Source: Bacteroidota bacterium (GTDB lineage Bacteria; Bacteroidota; Bacteroidia; NS11-12g; UBA955). From it: a DNA stretch of 5,743 nucleotides. Numbering within the stretch: position 1 is the first letter of the stretch; each line of letters starts with the position of its first letter. The notes under the pieces were generated by a model. That model was not told where the DNA came from. It was given only the letters and a program-made list of their open reading frames with translations, and ran no database searches. The stretch spans positions 1 through 5,743 of the forward strand of contig CANHGC010000120.1 in assembly GCA_947460045.1 (NCBI GenBank). Reading direction: 5' to 3'. Positions 1-5,743 of this stretch are shown here, in pieces. The translations under genes and the position numbers were made by a program.

Positions 1-606
1 ACTCAATTCAATGCCTTTAAGGAACTCCTCAATCACCACCACTTCACCGGCTTTACCAAATCTGCTGCCATCGGTCATCTCCTTCAATGTGGCACAAGCC
101 TCTTCAAAAGAAGATGTGATAATTACGCCTTTACCCGCAGCCAAACCATCGGCCTTCAAAACGTAAGGAGGCTCCAAGGTTTTCATAAACTCTGCCGCCG
201 CGTCCAAATCCGTCAATTGAAATGATTGATATCGCGCCGTTGGAATGTTATGTCGACCCATAAACGCCTTTGAAAAATCTTTCGATCCTTCCAATTGTGA
301 GCACCATGCACTAGGTCCAGCCACTTTGATCATTAAACCATCCGCTGCAGCATGAGATTCAATGAAGTCTGTAATGCCCGCTACCAAAGGATCTTCATTG
401 CCTGGAATCACCAACTGAATATCATTCTCTTTACAAAACGAATACACAGATTCCAAATCTGTTGGATTCAACGTTACATTGGTACCAAATTGTGAAGTAC
501 CCGCATTTCCAGGTGCAATAAACAATTGATTGAGCCTTGTACTTTCGCGCAATTTCAATGCAAACGCATGTTCTCGGCCGCCAGATCCTAATAATAAAAC
601 ATTCAC
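1..606 (-). CDS. purD: Phosphoribosylamine-glycine ligase (GAR synthetase), N-terminal part, cut by left window edge
   Basis: This enzyme joins glycine to 5-phosphoribosylamine with ATP, the second step of de novo purine synthesis in the cytosol. Only the first 202 residues are present. The N-terminal domain opens with NVLLLGSGGREHA (residues 2-14), the PurD signature. Next come APGNAGT (31-37) and LEGSKDFSKAFM (105-116) with the following IPTARY, which lead into the ATP-grasp domain. That domain shows YVLKADGLAAGKGV (148-161) and VVIEEFLKGIELS (190-202) at the edge. Family members are about 420-430 residues, so roughly half is missing. The start is GTG at 606-604: it gives the canonical N-terminus, and an in-frame TGA lies 9 codons upstream at 636-634. 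One oddity is that the usual GPE before DPLV reads PGNE here (68-71). Identification is certain; the missing half cannot be judged. Confidence 0.96.
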   Translation of the reverse strand, partial: MNVLLLGSGGREHAFALKLRESTRLNQLFIAPGNAGTSQFGTNVTLNPTDLESVYSFCKENDIQLVIPGNEDPLVAGITDFIESHAAADGLMIKVAGPSAWCSQLEGSKDFSKAFMGRHNIPTARYQSFQLTDLDAAAEFMKTLEPPYVLKADGLAAGKGVIITSSFEEACATLKEMTDGSRFGKAGEVVVIEEFLKGIELS

Positions 607-610
607 AAAA

Positions 611-618
611 CAAAGATA
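611..618 (-). promoter_or_regulatory. Bacteroidota -7 promoter box (TATCTTTG) just upstream of purD
   Basis: Read on the minus strand, this is TATCTTTG, an exact match to the phylum's -7 consensus TAnnTTTG. Only four bases (TTTT) separate it from the purD GTG, so a start point a few bases downstream would fall at or next to the start codon. There is no well-spaced -33 TTG: the nearest TTTG (645-648) is 26 bp upstream, longer than the usual spacing of about 17-23. The motif match is seen directly; promoter activity is inferred. Confidence 0.5.
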
Positions 619-623
619 CCCAA

Positions 624-647
624 TTGAAGGAAATCAGCCACCTTCAA
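624..647 (-). repeat. Perfect 7-bp inverted repeat with 10-nt loop between rsmE and purD
   Basis: On the minus strand, TTGAAGG (647-641) is followed by a 10-nt loop and then by its exact complement CCTTCAA (630-624). It lies 5 bp upstream of the purD -7 box, where -33 and spacer DNA would be. In RNA it could form a small hairpin ending the rfbB-cysS-rsmE transcript. However, the stem is short with only three G-C pairs, and the tract after it (TTGGGTATCTTTGTTTTG) is not a clean U run. In DNA it could be an operator for purD. Neither role is shown. Confidence 0.45.
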
Positions 648-678
648 ACGCCACCAAAACACTGAGAATTACCCACAA

Positions 679-1368
679 TTATCGCAACCGCAAAGCAGCA
701 GCTACAGCAACCACGGCGGTTTCTGTACGAAGAATTTGCTCACCCAAATCCAAAGGCTTCCAACCCTGATTTTGAGCAGCTTCGAATTCCTTGACAGAAA
801 AATCGCCTTCCGGACCAATAATAATAGCGGCAGGCAATTTCACTCCGGCCATTCCTGCCTTTTCACCTTCACCACAATAAGCAATGTATTTGCACTCCAT
901 GTGTTTCGCCAATTCCATCGCCTCTTTGAATGTTACCACCTTGATCTGTGGCATCCACGCGCCGTGACTCTGCTTCATGGCCGACAAAGCCACTTTATGC
1001 AATCGCTCCACATTCGCTTTTCCCCGCTCCCCATGATCACTTTGAAACAAAGTGAATTGAGTTACGCCCAACTCGGTAATCTTTTCACAAGCCCATTCCA
1101 TCCGATCCCCAGCTTTGAGAATGGCCATCAGAAGGTGCAATTCCAACGGTTTTTCTATCTCTATCGATTCCGTAATCCTCGCCGAAAATCCCCCTTTACT
1201 GCTATTTTCAATTGTACCTCGCATGCGCATTCCACCACCATTGGTGAAATGAATTTCATCGCCCACACCATACCTTAATACCTGTATCGCATGCTTGGAT
1301 TCTACCTCATCAAAAAATGCCACATCACCTTCTATTTTATTACAGTAAAAGGTGAAATGACCCGGCAT
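679..1368 (-). CDS. rsmE: 16S rRNA (uracil-1498-N3)-methyltransferase RsmE
   Basis: RsmE is a SPOUT-class enzyme that uses S-adenosylmethionine to methylate N3 of U1498 in 16S rRNA near the decoding centre of the small subunit. The 229-residue product matches the family's usual 230-245. The N-terminal PUA-like region has H26...VLR (30-32) followed by GD. The SPOUT domain shows CEKITELGV and SAMKQS. The trefoil-knot SAM-binding motifs are GPEGDFS (185-191) and LGEQILRTETA (208-218) near the C-terminus. The usual GPEGGF reads GPEGDF and the usual LGxR reads LGEQ, both modest changes. The ATG at 1368 puts FTFY at the N-terminus, as expected for the family's early FY pair. It begins 26 nt after cysS stops, across an A/T-rich spacer with no hairpin, so co-transcription with cysS is likely. 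The stop is TAA. Confidence 0.95.
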   Translation of the reverse strand: MPGHFTFYCNKIEGDVAFFDEVESKHAIQVLRYGVGDEIHFTNGGGMRMRGTIENSSKGGFSARITESIEIEKPLELHLLMAILKAGDRMEWACEKITELGVTQFTLFQSDHGERGKANVERLHKVALSAMKQSHGAWMPQIKVVTFKEAMELAKHMECKYIAYCGEGEKAGMAGVKLPAAIIIGPEGDFSVKEFEAAQNQGWKPLDLGEQILRTETAVVAVAAALRLR

Positions 1369-1394
1369 AAGTATTTATAATAAAATAAGTTAAT

Positions 1395-2870
1395 TTAAAA
1401 TTTATTCCAAGTGGTACCCTCTTTACCATCCTTGATTTCAAAGCCCTTCTCTTTGAGCTCATCGCGAATTTGATCACTCAAAGCCCAGTTTTTTTCTGCT
1501 TTGGCCTTGGCGCGCAACAGCAACAGAACCGACATCGCATCCTCCAGTCCAGAACTATCAGCACCATCTTCGGCCATCATGCCCAATACACCTTCACAAT
1601 AATCATGAATGATCGATTTGATTGTCAGTTTGGTTGCTTCGGTGATACTATCCTTGCCATCGTTCACCACATTGATCCTTCGGGCCAACTCAAACAAATG
1701 GGCAATTACTTGAGGTGTGTTTAAGTCCTCATTCAAACTGTCTTTGATACCTGCAAGCAAATCGTCAACAACACAAGTTGCACCCGAATCAACAGTAGGC
1801 AATCCATCAACCAACTTGAAAGCCGATTGCATTCTTTGCCAACCCTTTTGAGCCGCCAACAATGCGTCGTTGCTAAAATCCAAAGTACCGCGGTAATGCG
1901 CTTGCAGCACGAAAAAACGCAACGTCATCGGCCCAAAAGCCTGCGCCAACAGCGGATGATCACCCGTAAACAACTGCTCCACCATGATGCCATTGCCCAA
2001 ACTTTTGGCCATTTTCTGACCATTGATGGTAATCATGTTGTGATGAATCCAATATTTCGCGGGGTTGTGATTGTGGGCAGCCGTACTTTGCGCTATTTCA
2101 CACTCGTGATGAGGAAATAACAAGTCCATCCCACCACCGTGAATATCGAAATGATCACCCAAATACCTCGCACTCATCGCACTACATTCAATGTGCCATC
2201 CCGGAAACCCCTTGCCCCAAGGACTGCTCCATTGCATGATGTGTTCCGCAGAAGCCCGCTTCCACAAAGCAAAATCATTTGGATTGCGCTTCTCGTCTTG
2301 GCCTTCCAACGAACGACTCTGATTCCCCGCACCTGCCTGCAAATCTTCCAAAACTCTACCGCTCAAAACACCATAGTGCTGATTGGCGTTGTATGCCATC
2401 ACATCAAAATACACCGAACCATTGGATTCATAAGCCAACCCTTTCTCCATGATGGTTTGTATCATTTCAATTTGTTCGATGATATGACCAGTGGCGCGTG
2501 GCTCGATGCTAGGCTTCAATACGTTCACTCGATCCATCACCGAATTGTATGCATCGGTGTAGGTTTGCGCAACTTCCATGGGCTCCAATTGCTCCACCTT
2601 GGCTTGTTTTGCCAACTTGTCTTCGCCCTCATCGGCATCGCCCACCAAATGTCCTACATCGGTAATGTTCCTCACAAAGCGAACCTTGTACCCCTGCAAA
2701 ATGAGGTATCTACGCAAAACGTCGAACACAATCGGACCTCTTACATGGCCCAAATGCGGCGGTCCATAAACAGTAGGTCCGCAAACATATATGCCCACAT
2801 GATTGGGTGAAATCGACTCGAAAACTTCGAGTTTCCTACTCAGTGTATTATATATTTTCAGCGAATCCAT
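1395..2870 (-). CDS. cysS: Cysteinyl-tRNA synthetase
   Basis: This class I aminoacyl-tRNA synthetase activates cysteine with ATP and loads it onto tRNA-Cys in the cytosol. The 491-residue length fits the bacterial family (461 in E. coli) with the extra insertions usual in Bacteroidota. The Rossmann catalytic domain has the HIGH motif as HLGH (39-42) and the KMSKS loop as KMAKS (286-290). All four zinc ligands are present: C30, C229, H254 and E258. Their spacing (C+25 to H, +4 to E) equals that of E. coli C209/H234/E238. The insertion around residues 175-200, including [16 protein letters not shown], is typical of the group. The C-terminus has the helical tRNA-binding DALR-like region (about 350-470), ending in the short EGTTWNKF tail. 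It starts 33 nt after rfbB ends, behind an A-rich leader, which suggests one operon rfbB-cysS-rsmE. Confidence 0.98.
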   Translation of the reverse strand: MDSLKIYNTLSRKLEVFESISPNHVGIYVCGPTVYGPPHLGHVRGPIVFDVLRRYLILQGYKVRFVRNITDVGHLVGDADEGEDKLAKQAKVEQLEPMEVAQTYTDAYNSVMDRVNVLKPSIEPRATGHIIEQIEMIQTIMEKGLAYESNGSVYFDVMAYNANQHYGVLSGRVLEDLQAGAGNQSRSLEGQDEKRNPNDFALWKRASAEHIMQWSSPWGKGFPGWHIECSAMSARYLGDHFDIHGGGMDLLFPHHECEIAQSTAAHNHNPAKYWIHHNMITINGQKMAKSLGNGIMVEQLFTGDHPLLAQAFGPMTLRFFVLQAHYRGTLDFSNDALLAAQKGWQRMQSAFKLVDGLPTVDSGATCVVDDLLAGIKDSLNEDLNTPQVIAHLFELARRINVVNDGKDSITEATKLTIKSIIHDYCEGVLGMMAEDGADSSGLEDAMSVLLLLRAKAKAEKNWALSDQIRDELKEKGFEIKDGKEGTTWNKF

Positions 2871-2889
2871 GTCTTTTTTTTATTTCTAC
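2871..2889 (-). promoter_or_regulatory. A-rich leader before cysS containing an 8-A tract
   Basis: On the minus strand the leader before the cysS ATG reads GTAGAAATAAAAAAAAGAC. It has eight consecutive A residues (2874-2881) ending 3 nt from the start codon and no Shine-Dalgarno-like element. A-rich, weakly structured leaders are the usual way Bacteroidota mark starts, so this supports the ATG at 2870. A role in translation is inferred, not shown. Confidence 0.4.
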
Positions 2890-2903
2890 TTTAGGATGAT
2901 GTT

Positions 2904-3956
2904 TTATCTGGCAGCGTACATCGATTGATAATAATCGGCATAAGCGCCCGAAGTCACCCGGTCTAACCACTCGGTGTTCTCCAAGTACCAGTCAATCGTT
3001 TTATCAAATCCTTGGTCAAATGCCACACTTGGCGACCATCCCAATTCATTTTCCAATTTGCTTGCGTCTATCGCATAGCGGAAATCATGACCCTTGCGAT
3101 CAGTTACGTAGGTAATCAATTTGGCAGACTCACCTTCGGCGCGACCCAATTTGCGGTCCATGATCTCACAAAGCTTGTGAACCAAATCAATGTTCTTCCA
3201 TTCGTTGTTGCCTCCGATGTTATACGTTTCGCCGTCTTTTCCGTTGAAATAAATGGTTTCAATGGCGCGTGCGTGATCTTCAACCCACAACCAATCGCGA
3301 ATGTTCTCCCCTTTTCCGTAAACGGGCAAAGGTTTGTTATTGGTGATGTTATGTATCATCAAAGGGATCAACTTTTCAGGAAATTGATGACTGCCATAAT
3401 TGTTGGAGCAATTGCTGATCACCATTGGCAGTTTATAGGTTTCGTGATAAGCCCTCACAAAATGGTCTGAGCTCGCCTTGGATGCACTGTAAGGGGAATT
3501 GGGATCGTAGGGCGTTTCTTCGGTGAATTTGCCATCGTCGCCCAATGTTCCATATACTTCATCTGTACTTACGTGGTAAAAACGACCTGCCGATGTATCC
3601 GCATGCGCTTTGTAAGCATTCAACAAAACCACTGTACCCACCACATTGGTCATCACAAAATCAATGGGATTGGTGATACTGCGATCCACGTGACTTTCCG
3701 CAGCCAAATGAATCACGCCATGAATCGTGCGGGATGTAAACAAGGCCTCCACCGCTGTTTTATCAGTAATATCTATCCGAACAAACTCGTAATTGGGAGC
3801 CTTCTCCACGTCTTTCAAATTCTCTAAGTTGCCCGCATAAGTCAGCACATCCAAATTGATGATATGCAAATCAGGGTGATTCTGCACAAACCTTCTTACA
3901 ACGTGGCTACCAATAAAGCCCGCTCCGCCAGTGATGATAATGTTCTTTTTACTCAT
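2904..3956 (-). CDS. rfbB: dTDP-glucose 4,6-dehydratase
   Basis: RfbB (RmlB) converts dTDP-glucose to dTDP-4-keto-6-deoxyglucose with bound NAD, the second step toward dTDP-L-rhamnose and other deoxysugars of cell-surface polysaccharides. The 350-residue length is normal. It is an extended short-chain dehydrogenase: the NAD-binding GGAGFIGS is at 10-17, LAAESHVDRS at 84-93, the catalytic STDEVYG at 130-136 (T131, D132, E133), and the YxxxK pair at Y156 and K160. The RmlB-specific SNCSNNYG (181-188), QFPEKLIP (191-198) and GENIRDW confirm dehydratase rather than epimerase. The ATG at 3956 gives the standard MSKKNIIITGG start. The usual partners rfbA, rfbC and rfbD are not in the window. It is followed instead by cysS and rsmE with short gaps, and a -7-like box lies 7 nt upstream. 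Nothing suggests it is broken. Confidence 0.97.
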   Translation of the reverse strand: MSKKNIIITGGAGFIGSHVVRRFVQNHPDLHIINLDVLTYAGNLENLKDVEKAPNYEFVRIDITDKTAVEALFTSRTIHGVIHLAAESHVDRSITNPIDFVMTNVVGTVVLLNAYKAHADTSAGRFYHVSTDEVYGTLGDDGKFTEETPYDPNSPYSASKASSDHFVRAYHETYKLPMVISNCSNNYGSHQFPEKLIPLMIHNITNNKPLPVYGKGENIRDWLWVEDHARAIETIYFNGKDGETYNIGGNNEWKNIDLVHKLCEIMDRKLGRAEGESAKLITYVTDRKGHDFRYAIDASKLENELGWSPSVAFDQGFDKTIDWYLENTEWLDRVTSGAYADYYQSMYAAR

Positions 3957-3963
3957 GAAGTTT

Positions 3964-3971
3964 CAAAATTA
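3964..3971 (-). promoter_or_regulatory. Bacteroidota -7 promoter box (TAATTTTG) upstream of rfbB
   Basis: Read on the minus strand, this is TAATTTTG, an exact match to TAnnTTTG, ending 7 nt before the rfbB ATG. It sits in the 51-nt spacer after the FKBP lipoprotein gene and could drive rfbB-cysS-rsmE. No TTG occurs at the expected -33 position; the DNA there reads TCTCAAACAGC. Expected transcription would begin within a few bases of the ATG. Such boxes occur by chance in A/T-rich spacers, so activity is inferred. Confidence 0.45.
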
Positions 3972-4007
3972 CTATGTTCGATGTGCTGTTTGAGAGAAAA
4001 ATTTGTG

Positions 4008-4955
4008 TTAATCGGGTTTTACTGATTTAATCACAACCCGAAGTGGCGCATAGGCAGGTACGCCAATCCTTCCCTTATTACCATAACCATTGGCTGAGGT
4101 CACCAAAAACTCGCCTACTTCACCTTCATTCAAATAAAAGGGCAAAATATTCAAACACTTCACATCGTAAATGGCCAAGGCAGATTCAAACGGATCCACA
4201 CCCACTTTCTCCGCCTTATACATCCTGCCTTCCATGGATGAATTCACAAGCAAAGTACCGTCGATGTTATATACTTCGCAATGAAAAGTCGCCGCCTTCG
4301 CAGATTTCAAAACTGGGGCATTCTCTAACCTGCGCTGCTCAACGTCGTATTTCCCATCTGCCCGCTTGATGCGATATTTGATCATTTTGGTTGAATCCAA
4401 TAACCATCCCCCTTCAGGCAAATTTGCCACACCATTCTTTGTAGCGTACTCGTCGATGAGTTTGTTTTCCGCCATAATCCGATTCAAAAACTTCTGATTG
4501 CGATAGGCGTCATAATCTTCGGCGCTTAACACTTTGTCAACTCGGATGATAAAACGCGCTTCTTTGCCTGATTCCAGCAGTCCAATCAAGGGAGATCCCC
4601 CAATCTTTTGCTTCAAACTATCTGTGCTAATTTTTACCTCCATCTCGGTACCGCTTCCCATCATCATCAAAGCCTCTAGCAATTCGTTTTTGGCCTGCAT
4701 GGGATAGGGCAGTTCTTCCAAGGTATCCGATTTGAAACTGTTCTCCAAAGTATCTCCGTTTGGACCTATCAACATGTGATTCAACAACATAAAATGATGA
4801 GGGCCATAGGGCTTTTTCAAGGCTTCTCCTTGTGTAAATTTATAGACCAACCCTTTGTCTGAGGTTTTGAATCCACCATTGCAAGCCCACAACAACATCA
4901 TCGGAAGCAACATTGCATATCGGGCAAGGTTTGATTTTTTTACATTGATTTTCAT
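4008..4955 (-). CDS. Lipoprotein with two divergent FKBP-type peptidyl-prolyl isomerase domains (GldI-like)
   Basis: From the ATG at 4955 the protein has 315 residues. It begins with a lipoprotein signal: basic KINVKKSNLAR, hydrophobic YAMLLPMMLLWA, then the lipidated C25 in LWAC. It should therefore be anchored to a membrane facing the periplasm. Residues about 35-143 look like one FKBP fold (NGDT, GSGTEMEVKI, GKEARFIIRVDKV). A charged helical linker follows (about 145-175, AENKLIDEYATKNGV), a common connector in Bacteroidota tandem FKBPs. A second FKBP fold (about 220-312) has DGTLLVNSS, GEVGEFLVTSANGYGNKG and VPAYAPLRVVIKSV. Active-site residues are poorly kept: FDSS reads VNSS and the central Trp motif is absent, so isomerase activity is doubtful. 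An in-frame ATG at 4991 would add 12 residues and leave a 10-nt gap to the upstream gene; 4955 gives the more normal signal peptide. The DHH neighbour recalls the gldI locus of gliding bacteria. Confidence 0.8.
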   Translation of the reverse strand: MKINVKKSNLARYAMLLPMMLLWACNGGFKTSDKGLVYKFTQGEALKKPYGPHHFMLLNHMLIGPNGDTLENSFKSDTLEELPYPMQAKNELLEALMMMGSGTEMEVKISTDSLKQKIGGSPLIGLLESGKEARFIIRVDKVLSAEDYDAYRNQKFLNRIMAENKLIDEYATKNGVANLPEGGWLLDSTKMIKYRIKRADGKYDVEQRRLENAPVLKSAKAATFHCEVYNIDGTLLVNSSMEGRMYKAEKVGVDPFESALAIYDVKCLNILPFYLNEGEVGEFLVTSANGYGNKGRIGVPAYAPLRVVIKSVKPD

Positions 4956-5001
4956 CGGTTCGATTTTTTGAATTAACGATTCCTGTTGCATTTTCTTTGA
5001 A

Positions 5002-5742
5002 TTATTGAACAGCCAACAGTTGATTTTGATATTCCCAAACCACTTTCTTGAACTTGGCTACGGTGGCCTCAAGGGTGTCTGTACTCTGTCCGCCCGCCGC
5101 ATTCCGATGTCCGCCACCTTCAAAATACTTGGTTGCGAGTTCATTGGCCGGGAAATTGCCTTTGCTACGGAAACTCATTTTAACGCGCTCGGTTCTATCG
5201 ATAATCAGCACACTGAACACGATGTCTTTCAAACCCAAACCAAAATTTACCAACCCTTCGGTATCACCCGTTTGCACATGAAATTTCCGCAATTCATCGC
5301 GGTCCAAATAAATCAGGGCCGTTTTGCACTCGGGGATGATTTCCAACTTTTTGTATAAACTGTAACCGAACAAGCGACTTCTATCTAGTGAGAAAACATC
5401 GTAAATGTTGGCATGAATGACCAAATGATCGGCGCCATGTTCCATCAAGTCCGCCGCCAATCTGAGGGTAGCGGGCTTGGTGTTGTTGTGCTGAAAATTA
5501 CCGGTATCCGTCATCAACCCTGTGTAAAGGCATGTGGCGATATCGGCATCCACAAATTCAGCCCCAAAGGCATCCTTAATCCACAGATAAACCAACTCAC
5601 AAGTACTCGAAGCTTGGTGATTCCAGTAGGTAAAATCTGCAAATTCTTCTGGCTCTAAGTGATGATCCATCATTACTTTAACCGCCTTTGATTCACGCAC
5701 CAAATCACCCAGCTGATTGATTCTCGAAAGTCTATTGAAATC
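5002..5742 (-). CDS. nrnA: DHH/DHHA1 phosphoesterase, NrnA-like (nanoRNase / pAp phosphatase), N-terminus beyond right edge
   Basis: NrnA-type enzymes degrade oligoribonucleotides of a few bases and often dephosphorylate 3'-phosphoadenosine 5'-phosphate, using Mn2+ in the cytosol. The visible 246 residues start in mid-protein with DFNRLSRINQLGD and run in frame from the edge, so the first in-window TTG and GTG codons (5703-5698) are internal. The DHH motif (VMMDHH; codons 5667-5659) is followed by ASSTCELVY and the metal-site TGLMTDTGNF. The C-terminal DHHA1 domain ends with the substrate-binding GGGHRNAAGG (codons 5118-5089). About 90-100 residues, including the first Asp motif (usually HxxPDGDA), lie outside the window; the family is about 330-345 long. 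It ends in TAA 10 or 46 nt before the FKBP lipoprotein, so the two are probably co-transcribed. The family is certain; the exact substrate is inferred. Confidence 0.92.
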   Translation of the reverse strand, partial: DFNRLSRINQLGDLVRESKAVKVMMDHHLEPEEFADFTYWNHQASSTCELVYLWIKDAFGAEFVDADIATCLYTGLMTDTGNFQHNNTKPATLRLAADLMEHGADHLVIHANIYDVFSLDRSRLFGYSLYKKLEIIPECKTALIYLDRDELRKFHVQTGDTEGLVNFGLGLKDIVFSVLIIDRTERVKMSFRSKGNFPANELATKYFEGGGHRNAAGGQSTDTLEATVAKFKKVVWEYQNQLLAVQ

Positions 5743-5743
5743 C

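Noticed and set aside
431..613. Minus-strand 60-codon open frame overlapping the start of purD
   Set aside because: It lies in another frame of purD, has a low-complexity Cys/Ile/Trp-rich translation with no family likeness, and the GTG-started PurD frame explains the DNA fully.
736..1278. Plus-strand 180-codon open frame opposite rsmE
   Set aside because: It is antisense to a well-conserved gene, rich in His, Phe and Ser as antisense shadows often are, with no recognisable domain.
1369..1394. Possible promoter between cysS and rsmE
   Set aside because: TACTTATG overlapping the start codon misses the TAnnTTTG consensus by one base and would place transcription inside the gene; simple read-through from cysS is more likely.
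2139..2810. Plus-strand 223-codon open frame opposite cysS
   Set aside because: Although long, it is antisense to the conserved catalytic domain of CysS and has no motif or plausible start context; codon bias on the coding strand explains its openness.
3957..4007. Possible terminator between the FKBP lipoprotein gene and rfbB
   Set aside because: The spacer is A/T-rich but has no stem of useful length followed by a T run on the minus strand.
5701..5703. TTG as a possible true start of the DHH phosphoesterase
   Set aside because: The frame continues upstream to the window edge and encodes conserved family sequence (DFNRLSRINQLGD), so the start is outside the window.
1..5743. CRISPR array, tRNA/rRNA genes, insertion sequence ends, phage or toxin-antitoxin genes
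   Set aside because: Conserved genes fill nearly all the window, the five spacers are under 75 nt, and none holds regularly spaced repeats, cloverleaf-like sequence or transposase motifs.

Overview
The window comes from a member of the phylum Bacteroidota (Flavobacteriales, Chitinophagales or a relative; the order cannot be fixed from this sequence). The signs are: no Shine-Dalgarno-like GGAGG before any start; A/T-rich leaders; two perfect matches to the Bacteroidota -7 promoter consensus TAnnTTTG; phylum-typical forms of every protein; and a tandem-FKBP lipoprotein next to an NrnA-type DHH phosphoesterase, a neighbourhood known in this phylum (gldI lies beside a DHH gene in Flavobacterium, from memory).

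All six genes lie on the minus strand, so transcription runs from high to low coordinates. In that order: (1) an NrnA-like DHH/DHHA1 phosphoesterase entering from the right edge without its N-terminus (5002-5742); (2) a lipoprotein with two FKBP-like domains (4008-4955, or 4991 with the longer start); (3) dTDP-glucose 4,6-dehydratase RfbB/RmlB (2904-3956); (4) cysteinyl-tRNA synthetase CysS (1395-2870); (5) 16S rRNA m3U1498 methyltransferase RsmE (679-1368); (6) the N-terminal 202 residues of phosphoribosylamine-glycine ligase PurD (1-606), cut by the left edge. Gaps are 10-46, 51, 33, 26 and 72 nt, so there is no gene-free stretch over 300 bases. No RNA gene, IS element, CRISPR array or plus-strand gene was seen.

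Likely transcription units are nrnA plus the lipoprotein; rfbB-cysS-rsmE from a -7-like box at 3964-3971; and purD from a -7-like box at 611-618. Both boxes lie so close to the start codons that the mRNAs would be leaderless or nearly so. A 7-bp inverted repeat (624-647) lies between rsmE and purD, directly upstream of the purD box.

The genes are mostly housekeeping: nucleotide turnover, envelope protein folding, deoxysugar precursor synthesis, tRNA charging, rRNA modification and purine synthesis. I found no convincing undescribed system. The points most worth a second look are the degenerate tandem-FKBP lipoprotein, the start-proximal promoter boxes, the inverted repeat before purD, an altered GPE motif in PurD, and an rfbB separated from the other dTDP-sugar genes and grouped with translation genes.
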